64,000 nt of DNA from Eretmocerus hayati (GCA_029851415.1 CM056742.1:79412748-79476747); one strand, 5' to 3'; numbered from the stretch's first letter, positions 23,401 to 35,446 are shown. The notes: a model not told the origin generated them from the letters alone. A program made the numbers and translations.

Positions 23401-24160
23401 TATGTTACTCACATTCAATCGCTTGCAGAATCAAACGATCAATACTGTAATCCCTCAAGATTTGCCAGCACACCATTGAACATTTACTCAAAATACATCT
23501 TCCGATGAAAATATCCAAGGATTCTTGCAATCAACTTGAATTTGAAAAATGCGTTAACTTTTGTGCTTTCGTTGATTGTTGAAAAACCAATAACGATTCA
23601 AAATTTGATGGAGTGGATATTCAGCACAATCAATTCAAGTTATACTGAAAACTTTGACGAAGTGATGATATATCTAAAATAAAAATATTAGGATAAATAT
23701 GTGAAGCAGGTTTCGATAGACATAACATCTAATCAACATACAGAGTCTAATTCAAGTGCAGCTCTGGTACACTCATAACTTATTCTGGTTCAAACTTCTA
23801 TTATCAACTGATTGAAACAAATTGATCGATAGTCCCAAAATAGTTATTTGAAGAAATCACTCATACATTCGATAATTTAGTCATATCAGTAATTTTTCGG
23901 GTTGCTACTATGATGAAATTTCATGACATTAAGTAAACCCACCTCAGCTTGAAGCTTCATTGTGACTTTACTGCACGAGGCTCAAAATACCATGTCGAAT
24001 GGAAATTTAGAAAAAACAAGTAGAATTGAATTCGAATACGAATTTAATGGAAAGAACGATACGCAAATTATCAACTATGGAGTCGCACCACTTTCAAAAT
24101 CAAATTCCATCCATCACATGAAGACGAAAAATTCACGTATCCGAAAATTTTTCTGAGCTT
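19939..24160. other. AT-rich unassigned region
   Basis: No gene recognised. 19940-20290 is less AT-rich. A (TA)n microsatellite lies at about 20421-20454. From 20.3 to 23.9 kb the sequence is AT-rich with short, broken frames. A coding-like plus-strand frame at about 22945-23224 (STAYILVYKNGS, then NTDRNNLSEIKL) and a second at 23962-24156 precede an LTR-like end, so this may be the decayed interior of a retroelement. I cannot name a domain. Confidence 0.4.
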
Positions 24161-24564
24161 AAGGGGGGAGATGTCCTATGGACTCATACTACATCTTATA
24201 GCTCTATGCATTAGCTTACTTGTATATCTATAACCTACTTGTATATCTAGAGGTATAATCCCCAAAACTGCGCGTACCCGCGCCAGTAGAGTTTTCCGTA
24301 TTTGAAAGCGGAGCTAAAGAAGCGAGGAGAGAGGAAATAGAAAAGAGGGGCGCCAAAAAGCGTCTAAGAGAAAAGGGTCCCTTGGCTTTTCAGGAGGACG
24401 CTCGGGACTAAGCATGTGTAATACATTGCCTGTTGTGCCCTCAAGCTGGCCGGAGGCTCTGTCGGCCAGCACGTAGTTGCAATAAAGTATATTCACCGTT
24501 AATTTGGCTTACTCTTCCTGTCAATATCTTAGCTCCAGAGTCCAACCCCACCGAATAGGTGACA
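24161..24564 (+). repeat. Candidate 3' LTR with polypurine tract
   Basis: AAGGGGGGAGA (24161-24171) directly precedes TGTCCTATGGAC, the arrangement of a polypurine tract followed by an LTR start. Inside are an AATAAA signal at 24481 and a GC-rich middle. A plausible CA end is at 24564 (TAGGTGACA), but with no partner LTR in the window the end is a guess. If correct, an internal region would lie to the left on the plus strand. Confidence 0.45.
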
Positions 24565-26700
24565 GTATTGTGGGAATTCGAAAGCTGGGGAATAACGCAC
24601 TCCCTAATAGGTATAGATCTACGGTATCGATGGCGTCTACTGCTGTCTACTTTCCACATCAACTCCGTCAATCGGCTAATCATTCTAAAATAGGTCAATG
24701 CGAGATCGACGTGAGTCCATACAGATTATTGTGAGTCTCAACCACAGTGTCGATGGTCAAAGTTTACTTGAGAGTGAGTAATAGCGAAGTTTATGATGAG
24801 AGTGTAAAATAGCAAAGCCTGTCGCGAGTAGAGCGGTGTTAGTTGTACTTTTTGCTGTGTTCGTGGGCTCAGTGTTCTTGTGTTAGTGCATGTATGTGCA
24901 GCCGTGCGTACGTGCCCCCGTTTTTCAATGCGCGATTCAGCTGTAAGGGGCGCCCTTAAGCAACTTGGACATAGCGAATACTCCCAAGGTGATCTCGATC
25001 GCCTCTCACCAATTATTTCGTAAATCAAGATAGCTTTTGCTGTAGACGTCCAATATACATTGTTTTGTTCTCTTTTTCCAACAACTTCTCGATAATTTCC
25101 TCTTTTTCACTCGTAATAGAGTACTTCTCTTCCTCTTATCTGTGTAACTATACTAAGTCATAGGGCTGTATATTCCACAAGAATTTCCACTTTCTCTCGC
25201 TGAGCTATACTTCATATGCAATTCTTGTACTTGACAAATCTTTAGATAATCCATCAATACTATTGTGAGTTCAAGTCTCGTTTATCCGTATCTCATTACG
25301 CATATACGTCCAGCACCTCTGTAATGACGTAATCTTTTGGAATTTTTGATAAAATACCTCATTATTTACCTGAATATGTAAGCTATTACTGACAAAATCT
25401 ATAACAGGGCTAAATATGGTCCCACCCCAAAGCCCCAATGAACAAAAAATCAATCAATCAAAATCAATTCTTTACTGAATTTTCATCGGTCTTCAGGCTT
25501 TTTCCGGGCGTGTATTGATCTTGAATTCCTCTATGGCAATTCCCGAACTTAGAATGGGGCGAATTGTATTCGATGCCTTTGAAATACGTTGAAACTGTTA
25601 TTGACCCGACAGCATATCAAGTTTGGAGCTGAAGCCCATCATCTCAAGTGGTATTTAGATCTGGAGGGACACTCCTCTCTCAAGAGAGAGCATGATCGAC
25701 CACGAACTCCCTCGGGGCGAATTTCCGAGCCGATTTGAGGCTTGGGAATTGATGGCGGAATGTATTGAAAGGACTCGGGGGGGGGGGGGGGGGGTCAGTA
25801 TAATCTCTCGGCTCATAATCCGCTACTCTCGAATAATATGCAGCTCTCATCAACTTTTGTGAGCTTAGAATCGATCGGGAAGCTGATTGCGTCGATTATC
25901 AGGCGTGAGGTTACTCTCGAGATATCATTTTGCACTCCTAGAATGTACTCCAAGTGATCGCATATCGTCTGTGAAAGGACTGACTCGCCATTCCGCAAAA
26001 TATTGATCTTCACCTTTTTTGAGTATAATGCCCCCTTCTACCCTTGTATCTGCAACAAAATCGGATGAGCACATCTACTCGTCCAGTCAATACCGGGCAA
26101 AATTCTTTTTGATTCATCCCGGTGGCTCAAAAATTCGATTCGGACGACTCCTTGACAGGACTAGGACTCGAAAACAATAGTGCGCTGGGGAGAATATTTT
26201 CGTGGCGTGTTTCGGAAGATAAAAGAGATCATGTGCATTTTTGGGCATGCAGTTTTGAACATTCGACTTTCCGAGACAGCTTTCGGGATAATTACGAGAA
26301 TTAACCTGCAAGAGGAGTCGAATTTAGATGCGACCTATTGAACTCACCCCAGTTCCGATTGAACTCATGCTGATTAGTTCCAATCTCGTCCAGTTCACTC
26401 ACAGACTGCAAAATCGAGATAGCATCAGGTTCATATATCTTTCCAGCATAATGAGGGGAATTAATGATCTCAAGAGCTATCATATGGCTTAAGTTGGAGT
26501 TGGAGACGCAGGAATATGCATGAGACTGCTGGACTCGTTAATTACTTCACCTATCGGGGACGGGTCTGCACAGAGAATTCTAGCGACCTCAGGACCGTAT
26601 GGGTATTCGAATGACCTCGGAATACGCTTCATGGGGCTAGTCCAACAGGATTTCCCACTCTGAGAGAAGAGTAACAATGCGATTTCCGGAGTCAAGGAGG
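24565..26700. other. Unassigned region with a possible LINE tail
   Basis: No gene recognised. At 25446-25470 CAATCAATCAAAATC follows CCCACCCCAAAGCCCC, resembling the (AATC)n tail context of the LINE at 2.5 kb; it may be a 3' LINE scrap. A G-run of about 14 occurs near 25780. A segment near 25935 (AGAATGTACTCCAAGTG) resembles a word in the outer monomers of the giant palindrome, too short to be sure. Confidence 0.3.
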
Positions 26701-26714
26701 ATGTCAAATGATGT

Positions 26715-28010
26715 GGATTGTTGTAAGTTGGCCTTTGCGAGCTGGTTAGTCAGCAGATCTGCTGATCTCACAAACTTCGATAGTGGATCACCCCATTCGC
26801 ACTATGGATCCTCCGAGCCCCTCTAATGTGGGTCGCAGCCTGAAGGGTTTTGATGGGAGAAAATAATTTGAGATGAGAACATACGAGTAAAATTTTGATC
26901 TTGCGCTTGGTGGCAGTGCGTTTCGTCTATCAGGTTCTCGGGGTGGGGGGGGGGGGGGCTGAAGTATTCTGGGAGGTTGGTCCCCGACGAAACCTAGCCG
27001 CCGTGACTGGGTCATCGAGATTATGCTCTTCCTCACATAGGAAAATTGCTCATGCGCAACCACTTGCGAGAAAGGTTATTTAACCCGCAATTCTGATATG
27101 ATTTAGATGATTCCATCTCGGACGTTGAAGGGCTGACAACGAAGGGCTGACAAACGGTAGAAATTGGAAGTTTACCACTCGATCGGTATGGACAATCATG
27201 ACTTTCTTGCCGGCGGGAGATTCAAATGAGGCTTCCTACCACGAGCAAGAAATTGGAAATTTCTCGTTTATTCTAATTTCAAATTATTCCTTTCCATTCA
27301 AACCTTCCAGTTGCAACCTTGCATTGAAGTAGTCTCGAAGGTACATAGTTCGGAATGTAGATATCCACTGTCGAATCGTGTAGAATCAACAGATCTGTTG
27401 ATCAACTAGCTCGCACAGGCCAATAAAAAAATTCACAAGACTTGGAGTTCCCGCTAGGGAGAAGGTTCGGTCGTTCATACAGATCAAGTGATGAATCAAA
27501 CCAAATTTCTACTGGTTATCAGCCTATCAGCGGACGCGATGGAATCATCGGAATCGTATGGGAACTACGGGTTGAAACACCTTCCTCGCAAGGGGTTGCG
27601 CATGAGCTATCTTCATGTATAAGGAAGATCAAAATCTCGATCACCAAGTCACTTGGGCTAGGTGTCGTTAGGGAATAACGTGACAGAACCCTCCAGAACC
27701 CCTGAAGAACTGGGTCTGTCGTAGAGAGGTGGAATGTTCCAACCTTAAGTGTAAGATCAAGAATATCCCAATACGTTCCAATCAATTCATTTGTTTCCAT
27801 CAAAAACCTTCAATTGCGACCTCGCTTTAGGAGTACCTCAAAGGTATGTCCATAGTTTGGAGTGGAGTGATCCACTATCGAACTATGTGGAATCAGTAGA
27901 TCTGCTGATTGATCAGCTCGCGAAAGCCAACATACAAAAATTCACATCATTCGAGATTCCCGCGAGCAAAAAAGTCACAATAATTCATACCGATCGAGTG
28001 ATGGATTAAT
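26715..28010. repeat. Cluster of coding-like repeats in both orientations
   Basis: A segment at about 27590-28010 (plus) recurs inverted at about 26715-27066, and parts recur at 27275-27500 (plus) and 27165-27245 (inverted). Shared words include AGATCTGCTGAT, CTCGCGAAAGCCAAC and CATACCGATCGAGTG. The copies keep similar protein readings (HELSSCIRKIKISITKS against HEQFSYVRKSIISMTQS; SKKVTIIHTDRV against GKKVMIVHTDRV), so the ancestor was probably coding. I do not recognise the protein. Likely debris of an unknown mobile element or gene family. Confidence 0.6.
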
Positions 28011-29790
28011 ACAAATTGCGAGAAGAATGTGAATATCCAAGTCATTCAATCCCTTGTTATGCCCATTCAGTATATGAACGAGAATTGCTGAACGAATCCA
28101 TTTGCGATCGTCCGTTGGGGATGAACGGAATGGCAAATCATCCAAGCATGAATACAATGTTTCTGGAGACAGAACGGAAAGAGCACGTTATTCAATACTC
28201 CCCGGAAGCATCTTGCCATGGGTCTCGGGGTATTCTCAATTGAACGTCAGAAAGTGAATTATCGAAAGATACACCATTCGAGATTGTCAAGAAGGGTACG
28301 AATTATTAACTACTCCGCAGGTTACGAGATCATGGGTGGCATGATGTGCTTCGCACAGCGTTTTGTAGATATGTAGGAGTCCATGTACAATGAGGATCAA
28401 AACTAGGAAGGAGGACATTCGTGTTATCTTCACAAGCATTGGAAGCGATCACGTCTGTCTGGTTTTTTACCTCAAAGTATGAGAGGAGCAAGGGGTTTTT
28501 CGGTTCCAAGGTTGCCCCTGTTTTTGCAGTGTAACAGTAAGGGAGACTCGTTATGTAGAAGCGAGAGCCTGTTTTAATTCGAAAGGCTCAAGGGGTCAGC
28601 TGTAGGCATCCTGCATCTTTTCTAGCCCCCGCTCTCACAAGAAGGTTTGTGAGGTCCCGGAAATCGAGGTAAGTATTGTGCGATTGAGGAAAGGATTCCC
28701 AGTATGATGTTGCGCCTCGAAGAAATTGTTTGAGAGTCGGACGACTGTATCCCATGTCGTATAATTACATCTGATCACCTGAATCCGAAATTGACTTATA
28801 TTGATACATCTGTTCGGGGTGAATTCGTTGAGAATGATCATACGGGATGATTCCTTCCAAACTGTGGGATACTCTGTGTAATGATTCGAATAATTTATTT
28901 AGAAGAAAGAAGGTTGATTCTGCTGCACTATCGATGGCCCGCACTCATATATCGCACCTTGATGATTAGAACTCATTGATATCGCATCTTGAAGGGTCAA
29001 TCTCGCGCCTTGGGAGAGAGAGAAATTCCGTCGGGAACCGTACCCCACTGAAAATGCTCACGTACGGCGGAACGTACGTCCCGCCGTACGTCCCCACGCC
29101 CGTTGAACGATTCGAAAACGAGTGACGAAATTGACCCTCTCGGGAAGGATCGGAGGAGAGTCAACGAGTGATACTGAATGATACTGGATAAGCGGATTGG
29201 ATAATTGCATGAGAAATGAATGTCACTTGGAGATCATATTTCAGTTCCTCATTTTATTCATTGATATATTACAGGTGTAACGTTCATGAGTGCATCGTTA
29301 TTGAAATCAATCACAAAAAAACAAATGGATCAGTAGGCAAAATCACATGAAACAATTTGTAACGATCGTATGTACCAGTAGATAGTATAAGTAAGAAATC
29401 AACAAGAGCTCTCTTCACAGATTCTCCATGAATATTGATCGATAATGAATAATAAATCGCTAGTATCCTCAACAAAATAGGAACATTATTGCCAACGCTT
29501 CACATTCCTGACAAATATATGAATATATCTGAAATGAATAATATTTACAATATCGACTGATGGAGGAAGCCACAGTCATGAATAGATCTCCCACGTATTG
29601 GATGAATTATGAATAATGATAAGATTCCACAAAATTTTATTGCACTTTCCCAAGATGAGGTCTGGTATTCACAAATTTTTGAGCTCACTCATGACATTCA
29701 TTGGAATATACATTTCCCGAGAGAACATTCCTCTCAGGATCTGCGTTTGGAGTTCAAATTAGATAGTAGTTCATGAGAAAGCTATCTCAG
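28011..29790. other. Unassigned region
   Basis: No gene recognised. A 43-bp segment at 28626-28668 is framed by consensus splice signals (TTTTCTAG before, GTAAGTATT after) on the plus strand, but no partner exon could be joined to it. The rest is AT-rich and featureless apart from a short hairpin at 29060-29091. Confidence 0.35.
29060..29091. repeat. Short GC-rich hairpin
   Basis: ACGTACGGCGG and CCGCCGTACGT are perfect 11-bp arms around a 10-base loop that itself contains ACGTACGT. Confidence 0.8.
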
Positions 29791-29796
29791 CAGATA

Positions 29797-30575
29797 TCAA
29801 TAGATGAGGTTATTTGGAGTTACCACTATGAAATCTTTCTCTCCATTCGCAATAAATACGCATACTCTGTGTATTGTTTCCGTTGGAACAGCAGTTTCAT
29901 TGTGAGGAATTTCCATTACCCCAAAAATAGATCGACAAATTCTATGACGAGAAACTTTCAAGATGTTACAAACAGCGAGCTCTCTGCGGTCCTTGAAATT
30001 GATGATGAAATCTACTATCCTGACAAACTTACCATTTCTCAGGCGAGCGAAATAGTTGCAAGTTCTCAAATTTCATTTAGCAGTTGTCATAAACAACGTC
30101 CCATCGATAACAACTTTACCGTAGCCAACTGCTTGCTGAGACAGTCCAAGGTTCTGTATATCGTATTCTTGGATACGATGTTGATGACCAAAATATGTAG
30201 CTGCTTTTAATTTCAATGATTTTTTCACTTTTGCATCTGATATTGTTTCATAAATAGCTCTCTCAACGTCAGAGCAGTTAGGGTATAACAGTTGCTCAAG
30301 TTTTTGCACGTAACGGCGGAGATTTGCAAGAGCTTCATAAGTTCTGCTGTTGATGAAAACGGTAGAGAAGCTTTCAGAGAAAGTTTCAAAGCCAACAACA
30401 GAACCATTCTTGGATCCTTCTCAGCAGAGATTGTGATAAGGTTAGGCAGATTCACTCCAGGTGTAGTCTTTCCATTATCAACTCTGAGCTTGTCAAGCAA
30501 CCTCTCGGTTCCTTCAAATTCTTCATCACTGTCGTATCCTTCCCTTGTCACATCATCTGGATCTTTTTGGATCAA
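29797..30575 (-). pseudogene. Transposon-associated gene, C-terminal remnant
   Basis: Three overlapping minus-strand frames make one decayed product. 30575-30225 begins with an acidic stretch (REGYDSDEEFEGTERLLD) and a Leu/Lys helix region. 30309-30073 has KAATYFGHQHRIQEYD and ends GKVVIDGTLFMTTAK. 30069-29797 has NGKFVRIVDFIINFKD and VPTETIHRVCVFIANGEKDF. The last two resemble the C-terminal part of long 'transposase-domain' proteins that are repeated in insect genomes; this is from memory of family style, not a search. At least two frameshifts or stops separate the pieces. The N-terminal catalytic part is absent. Confidence 0.5.
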
Positions 30576-30609
30576 CGGCTGGTGTTCGAAATCTCCGCTC
30601 TATACATAG

Positions 30610-32717
30610 GATTTCATGGCTCTTGAATCTATTTCGACCAAATTAAGATATTATCTTACATACATCAGAACAACTTACAATGCTCATTGTGCTGTGACGT
30701 GGAAAATGGTTTACCAGCACAACTAATTTATATTCGACGGACTCTTAACCTAAATCGCAGGTCTCGCGCGCAAAGTTCGGCGAACGCAATTCTAAATTTT
30801 AACAGCAACTCGGCTTCACTGCACCACTTACCGTGATCCTACCTGAAAATCGAAAAAGGGGGTGGGGAACGCTCGCACACGCACTCCAAATAATAATTCA
30901 GAATTCTCAATAATGTAATTCGGCCTATATTCTGTACACGTTCCTTTTTCGCGGCGATACATGAATCTACATATGAGGATTCCGACAATAACGGCCAGAA
31001 ATATTCAAAAAGATTCAATAATTATCAGCAAAATGTCTCTCAAAATTCCCTGTAAAACACGAAAATTCACTTCACAATCCTGAAAATACAACGTAAAGTA
31101 CACTTCACTAACGGCCTGGGCAATTCACTATCGGCCTAGTCAATTAGTCAGCGGCCTAGTCGACTTCACTCACGATGGACTCCAAATTCAAGGAGCACGC
31201 TGCTCCGAAATTTACTCAAAATGGCCGCTCCACGCTACGAATAATTACCGCGTTGGGACAATGGCCAACTGCTCCAATTTGTGGAGCACGAGCTCCGCGA
31301 TTACCGGACTCTACTGGCCAAGTACTCCGCGATTACTCAGGGTGGCGATCCACCGGGGGTACGGCCTTGCTCGTCGTCGTCCGGACGACAGCAACCCTGA
31401 ATTTCCACGCGATTTTTCCCCCAAAGCACTGTCTGGTACGCGCACTACGTCTTCACGAGGGTTCACCTCGACTTATCGGCCTCTGGTCACAATATTCTCG
31501 GCCCCCGGGGCGTGCTATTATTTTCCCGCACTGTTCGGCCTTAGCACGTGGTCCCCCAGGAGTCGGCAGGGGTACGAGCGCACGAGGCTCAAGTTTCAGC
31601 CAGGACGAGGGAATTCACATTAATAAAATGAGCAATAAAAGGACTCACCGTTATTTTCCATCACTTTCGATAATTGCAATTCTCTGATTATGATTTATAA
31701 AGACTCTTGAAGTCTCGTGTGCTGTCCTCCGGGACTCCTGGGGAACACACGGCAATTTCACCCGGCGGTGAAGACGAGCGGAGCACAAGCACGTGCACGT
31801 AAGACAACGTCCGAACCACAAGTGGCCTAATGGCCGGCTTCTTCTTCAAGTTGAAGTTCCATCTTCTTCAACAAAGAAGACGCTCTCTGATTGGCCCATA
31901 GATTTTGTCCGGAAAACTGGCAGCACCCTCTATCGGGGCTGCGCGGCCAAGTTTGAAGTACATAAGGGTACATTGCGGCCAGCATGCGCACGAAATTCAC
32001 GGAATTACACGGCCGAATAGCACGGAAACATATGTACGGTACTGCCTTTGGCCTCCACTCGTACCGTCTTTTATCTCACTTGCACCTATAGTAAGCATCG
32101 GCCGGCGTGGAGGCGCTGCGCAGCTCGCATTGCCTCCAGTTTCGGCCTTTCACTGCACCCGATATTCGTTACGTGGCCTTGTATACCTATATCTATTCTC
32201 GGCCTGTAGTACTATAGCTATATAGTATTTCCCATCCATCAGTATATCTATATGGGCCTCTGCATATTCACTACACGCTCATATGTACATAACATACTAC
32301 TACAATCAGTATCTCGGCCTCACACACACATATGCATATGTGTGTGTGGTCTGCAACGCGGATTCCCATCCAGAAGTCGATGTCCGGGTCTCTGTATTTT
32401 CCCATATCGGCCTGCTCAGGTATACCCGCCCTGAGCCATGCTACACCGTCAGGTAGCGCCATCACACCGGCAGCAACAAGTTGCCAGTGTGTCGTCTGCA
32501 AGACCGTGTGTCAACATCAGCTCCGTCGTCTCGTCCTCTGGTGAGCTACCCGGGCTCACCCGCGTTGGCCTGCGCGTCACCGGTGTCGTGGGTGACCGCA
32601 TACGTGGTGGTGTGATCGTGCGCGGGTGCATTTTCGGCCAGGTTATGCGTGGGTGCAGGCAGCAAGTGCTGCATGTACGCATAACTTCACATAACCAAGG
32701 TGCAGCTGATACTGGGC
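30610..32717. other. GC-rich region dense in GGCC words
   Basis: No gene recognised, although several 60-170-residue frames are open because the DNA is GC-rich. Between about 31.1 and 34.3 kb the word GGCC, often as TCGGCCT, recurs every 40-80 bp. At 31115-31165 three CGGCCTRG copies are spaced about 20 bp apart. It may be the leader or interior of an unknown element. Confidence 0.5.
32321..32348. repeat. 28-bp perfect palindrome of CA/TG repeats
   Basis: (CA)5 TATGCATA (TG)5: an exact inverted repeat with no spacer. It probably arose within a dinucleotide microsatellite. Confidence 0.95.
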
Positions 32718-33376
32718 TGCTGCGTATGGGACCTAGGTCCGGATGGCAGCAAGCCCAGGATGTGCTGCACGGATCATGCAGCATCACCAGCTGGCCATAA
32801 TCATTCGTGCTCGTTGTCATCTTCCTCTTCGTCGTCCTGAGAAGGACGCCCTGGCCTTGTCGTATACACCACGACAATCTCGCATACACGGTGGGACGCA
32901 GATCATGTGACATCCGGAGGGTGTGCGGGGGATGCAGCACGGGGTCTGCGGGCCCCGGTTGTTACCACCAGCATCCTCTGTTCGGCCCGTATCCAGGTGT
33001 ATCATAATAGGTACACCACGGATACATCATAGTGGTGGTCACGGCAAGGGGCATGTGCGCGGCCTTGTGTACCCGGGTAGCCCACCCGGGGCATAACTCT
33101 CCTACATTGTTGTCGTCGTCGTCGACCGCCGGCCTCCTACGGTGTGATGCCCGCGGCGATTAGCGGTGCGGGTGGGGTTGCCGGCCCGCAGGCATACTCG
33201 CGGTCGCGGCAACTCGATGTTTCGGCCGTCGTCATCGTCGCCTCGAGCAGCAGCACCTCAACAAAAAAAAAGAAGTATTCCCCGTGAATACTCGGTTTTG
33301 AGGCTGCTGCTCGAGGCATGACGAGAGAGTCACATTTATTCAAACCCCAAAAGGCTGTGACGATTATATCGTCACA
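32718..33376 (-). repeat. 660-bp direct repeat, copy 1 (candidate LTR)
   Basis: This stretch is repeated at 34787-35446 with only a handful of differences (for example ATCATTCG against ATCACTCG and CATAACTC against CATAATTC). Read on the minus strand each copy starts TGTGACGATATAATCGTCACA, an inverted-repeat start, and ends GCAGCA, so TG...CA as in LTRs. On that strand a purine-rich AAACAGGGGGTAA precedes copy 1, consistent with a polypurine tract. I could not find matching flanking target duplications, so segmental duplication remains possible. Confidence 0.6.
33240..33317. repeat. Compound hairpin in repeat copy 1
   Basis: GCCTCGAGCAGCAGC pairs with GCTGCTGCTCGAGGC; inside it CCTCAA pairs with TTGAGG and AGTATTC with GAATACT around a CCCGT-containing tip. 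The same hairpin is in copy 2 at 35309-35387. Confidence 0.85.
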
Positions 33377-34310
33377 TTACCCCCTGTTTAGGGGGGGGGG
33401 GTGTTGAGTCCGGGTCCTCCACAAGGGAGCGGCCTTGCTCAAAACATAGGTGGCGCACTCTCGCCTTATAGTGAATTCTCTCGTCGCAACCTCGAACAGC
33501 AAAATTAAATAGATTCCATAATCCATGTATATATATCATCATCATAAAAATAGATTCTTATAATTGGGGCAATCTCATCCACTCCCTCCCTCACACGACC
33601 AACCTGAAAGGGTAAAACTGTAATTCGGGACCTACATCGCTAGGGTAAGAAAAGATTCTACGGGATGGGGAGATGAGCCTCCTGGGCCCTACCAACATGG
33701 AAACTTCTCAAACAATCTCTGGAAATAAACAACAAAAAATCATAGCATCTTACTTGTTCAACTAAATGTTCAAACTCCGCGGGTCCTTCGGCCGTTTCAT
33801 ACGTGCGGGGAGGGATCAATCATTTCAACTGGGGTATGTGGGCCTCTGGCAGTTCTTCTCCTAATTCCCCGTCTAACTCATAGACTAATGGCAAGTTTAC
33901 CGCGATCATTCTGAGCAGCCCTCCGATTTCAGTGTGACCTTCATCAAGAATTCATTCGCGGCCTGAGCTAAGATGCGAGTCCTTCGTCAGACCAAATACC
34001 CGACCAAAACTCATCGTGATTCCAGCCTTAATTGCAATGCGTGGCCTATCTTTCGCTAACTCTATCGACGTCTAACCGCACTGAATCCCTCAACGCGTCC
34101 AACCCATTCATCCCGTCGGCTCACGCGGCCTCGTCGATTTCCTCTATTGGGTCACCGGCCGTTAATTCTTGTATATCTTCTAAGTATCATGTCTCACGGG
34201 TCTAGTTCCTCCCACTACACCCAACGCTTCACCGGAGACCTTTTGCGGATCCTCAACAGGTCTCTCGTCCTTGCAACCCCCGGCCTAACGAAGTGTGAGT
34301 TCGTCACACC
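33377..34310. other. Interior between the 660-bp repeats
   Basis: No gene recognised and no retroviral domain. A G-run of ten lies near 33391. If the flanking repeats are LTRs, this would be a short non-autonomous interior. Confidence 0.4.
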
Positions 34311-34786
34311 TTCCCCAAGGCGCTCAGGTTCGTGTACCCACAATGTTAGCGACTGCTTTTCCCCACCATACCTTCACAAAGGCGCTCAGGTTCTCTGACC
34401 CATGGTATCCTCATCCGCTTTTCCACCATACCTTCACAAAGGCGCTCAGATCCTCGACCCATGGTGTGCTCGATCGTTTTTTCCACCATACCTTCACAAA
34501 GGCGCTCAGGTCCTCGACCCATGGTGTGATCAACTGCTTCTTTTGCCATACCTCCACAAAGGCGCTCAGGTTCTCTGACCCATGGCATTCACAACCGCCT
34601 TTCCACCATACCTTCACAAAGGCGCTCAGGTTCCTCGACCCATGGTGTACTTGCTGGTTTCTCCACCATACCTTCACAAAGGCGCTCAGGTCCTCGACCC
34701 ATGGTGTGCTCGATTGTTTTTTTTTTATTTTTTTTTTCTTATTTTTACCACCATACCTTCACAAAGGCGCTCAGGTCCTCGACCCA
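34311..34786. repeat. 60-bp tandem array (about 8 units)
   Basis: Units repeat almost exactly every 60 bp from 34311 to about 34740, each holding CCTTCACAAAGGCGCTCAGG followed by TCGACCCATGG or a variant; the last unit is stretched by a T-rich insert (34717-34747). The array ends exactly where repeat copy 2 begins. On the minus strand each unit carries TGGGTCGAGGACC, the same sequence that would be the primer-binding site next to copy 2. Confidence 0.9.
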
Positions 34787-35446
34787 TGCTGCGTATGGGA
34801 CCTAGGTCCGGATGGCAGCAAGCCCAGGATGTGCTGCACGGATCATGCAGCATCACCAGCTGGCCATAATCACTCGTGCTCGTTGTCATCTTCCTCTTCG
34901 TCGTCCTGAGAAGGACGCCCTGGCCTTGTCGTATACACCACGACAATCTCGCATACACGGTGGGACGCAGATCATGTGACATCCGGAGGGTGTGCGGGGG
35001 ATGCAGCACGGGGTCTGCGGGCCCCGGTTGTTACCACCAGCATCCTCTGTTCGGCCCGTATCCAGGTGTACCATAATAGGTACACCACGGATACATCATA
35101 GTGGTGGTCACGGCAAGGGGCATGTGCGCGGCCTTGTGTACCCGGGTAGCCCACCCGGGGCATAATTCTCCTACATTGTTGTCGTCGTCGTCGACCGCCG
35201 GCCTCCTACGGTGTGATGCCCGCGGCGATTAGCGGTGCGGGTGGGGTTGCCGGCCCGCAGGCATACTCGCGGTCGCGGCAACTCGATGTCTCGGCCGTCG
35301 TCATCGTCGCCTCGAGCAGCAGCACCTCAACAAAAAAAAAAGAAGTATTCCCCGTGAATACTCGGTTTTGAGGCTGCTGCTCGAGGCATGACGAGAGAGT
35401 CACATTTATTCAAACCCCAAAAGGCTGTGACGATTATATCGTCACA
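34787..35446 (-). repeat. 660-bp direct repeat, copy 2 (candidate LTR)
   Basis: Near-identical to copy 1, one base longer in an A-run. Read on the minus strand it would be the 5' LTR, ending GCAGCA and followed directly by TGGGTCGAGG, a TGG-starting primer-site-like word. Confidence 0.6.
35309..35387. repeat. Compound hairpin in repeat copy 2
   Basis: Same stem-loop as at 33240-33317, with one extra A in the loop. Confidence 0.85.

Noticed and set aside
31175..31687. 170-residue open frame on the plus strand
   Set aside because: GC-rich DNA, overlapping alternative frames, no recognisable motif, no codon or splice support.
32449..32940. 163-residue minus-strand frame, partly repeated at 34725-35009
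   Set aside because: It spans the edge of the 660-bp repeat, so half of it differs between copies; likely an incidental frame in a repeat.
34311..34786. CRISPR-like regular array
   Set aside because: Units are tandem with near-continuous similarity rather than repeats with unique spacers, and the context is eukaryotic.
34295..34909. 204-residue frame of repeated HHTFTKALR units
   Set aside because: Translation of the 60-bp array; 60 is a multiple of three, so frames stay open by chance.
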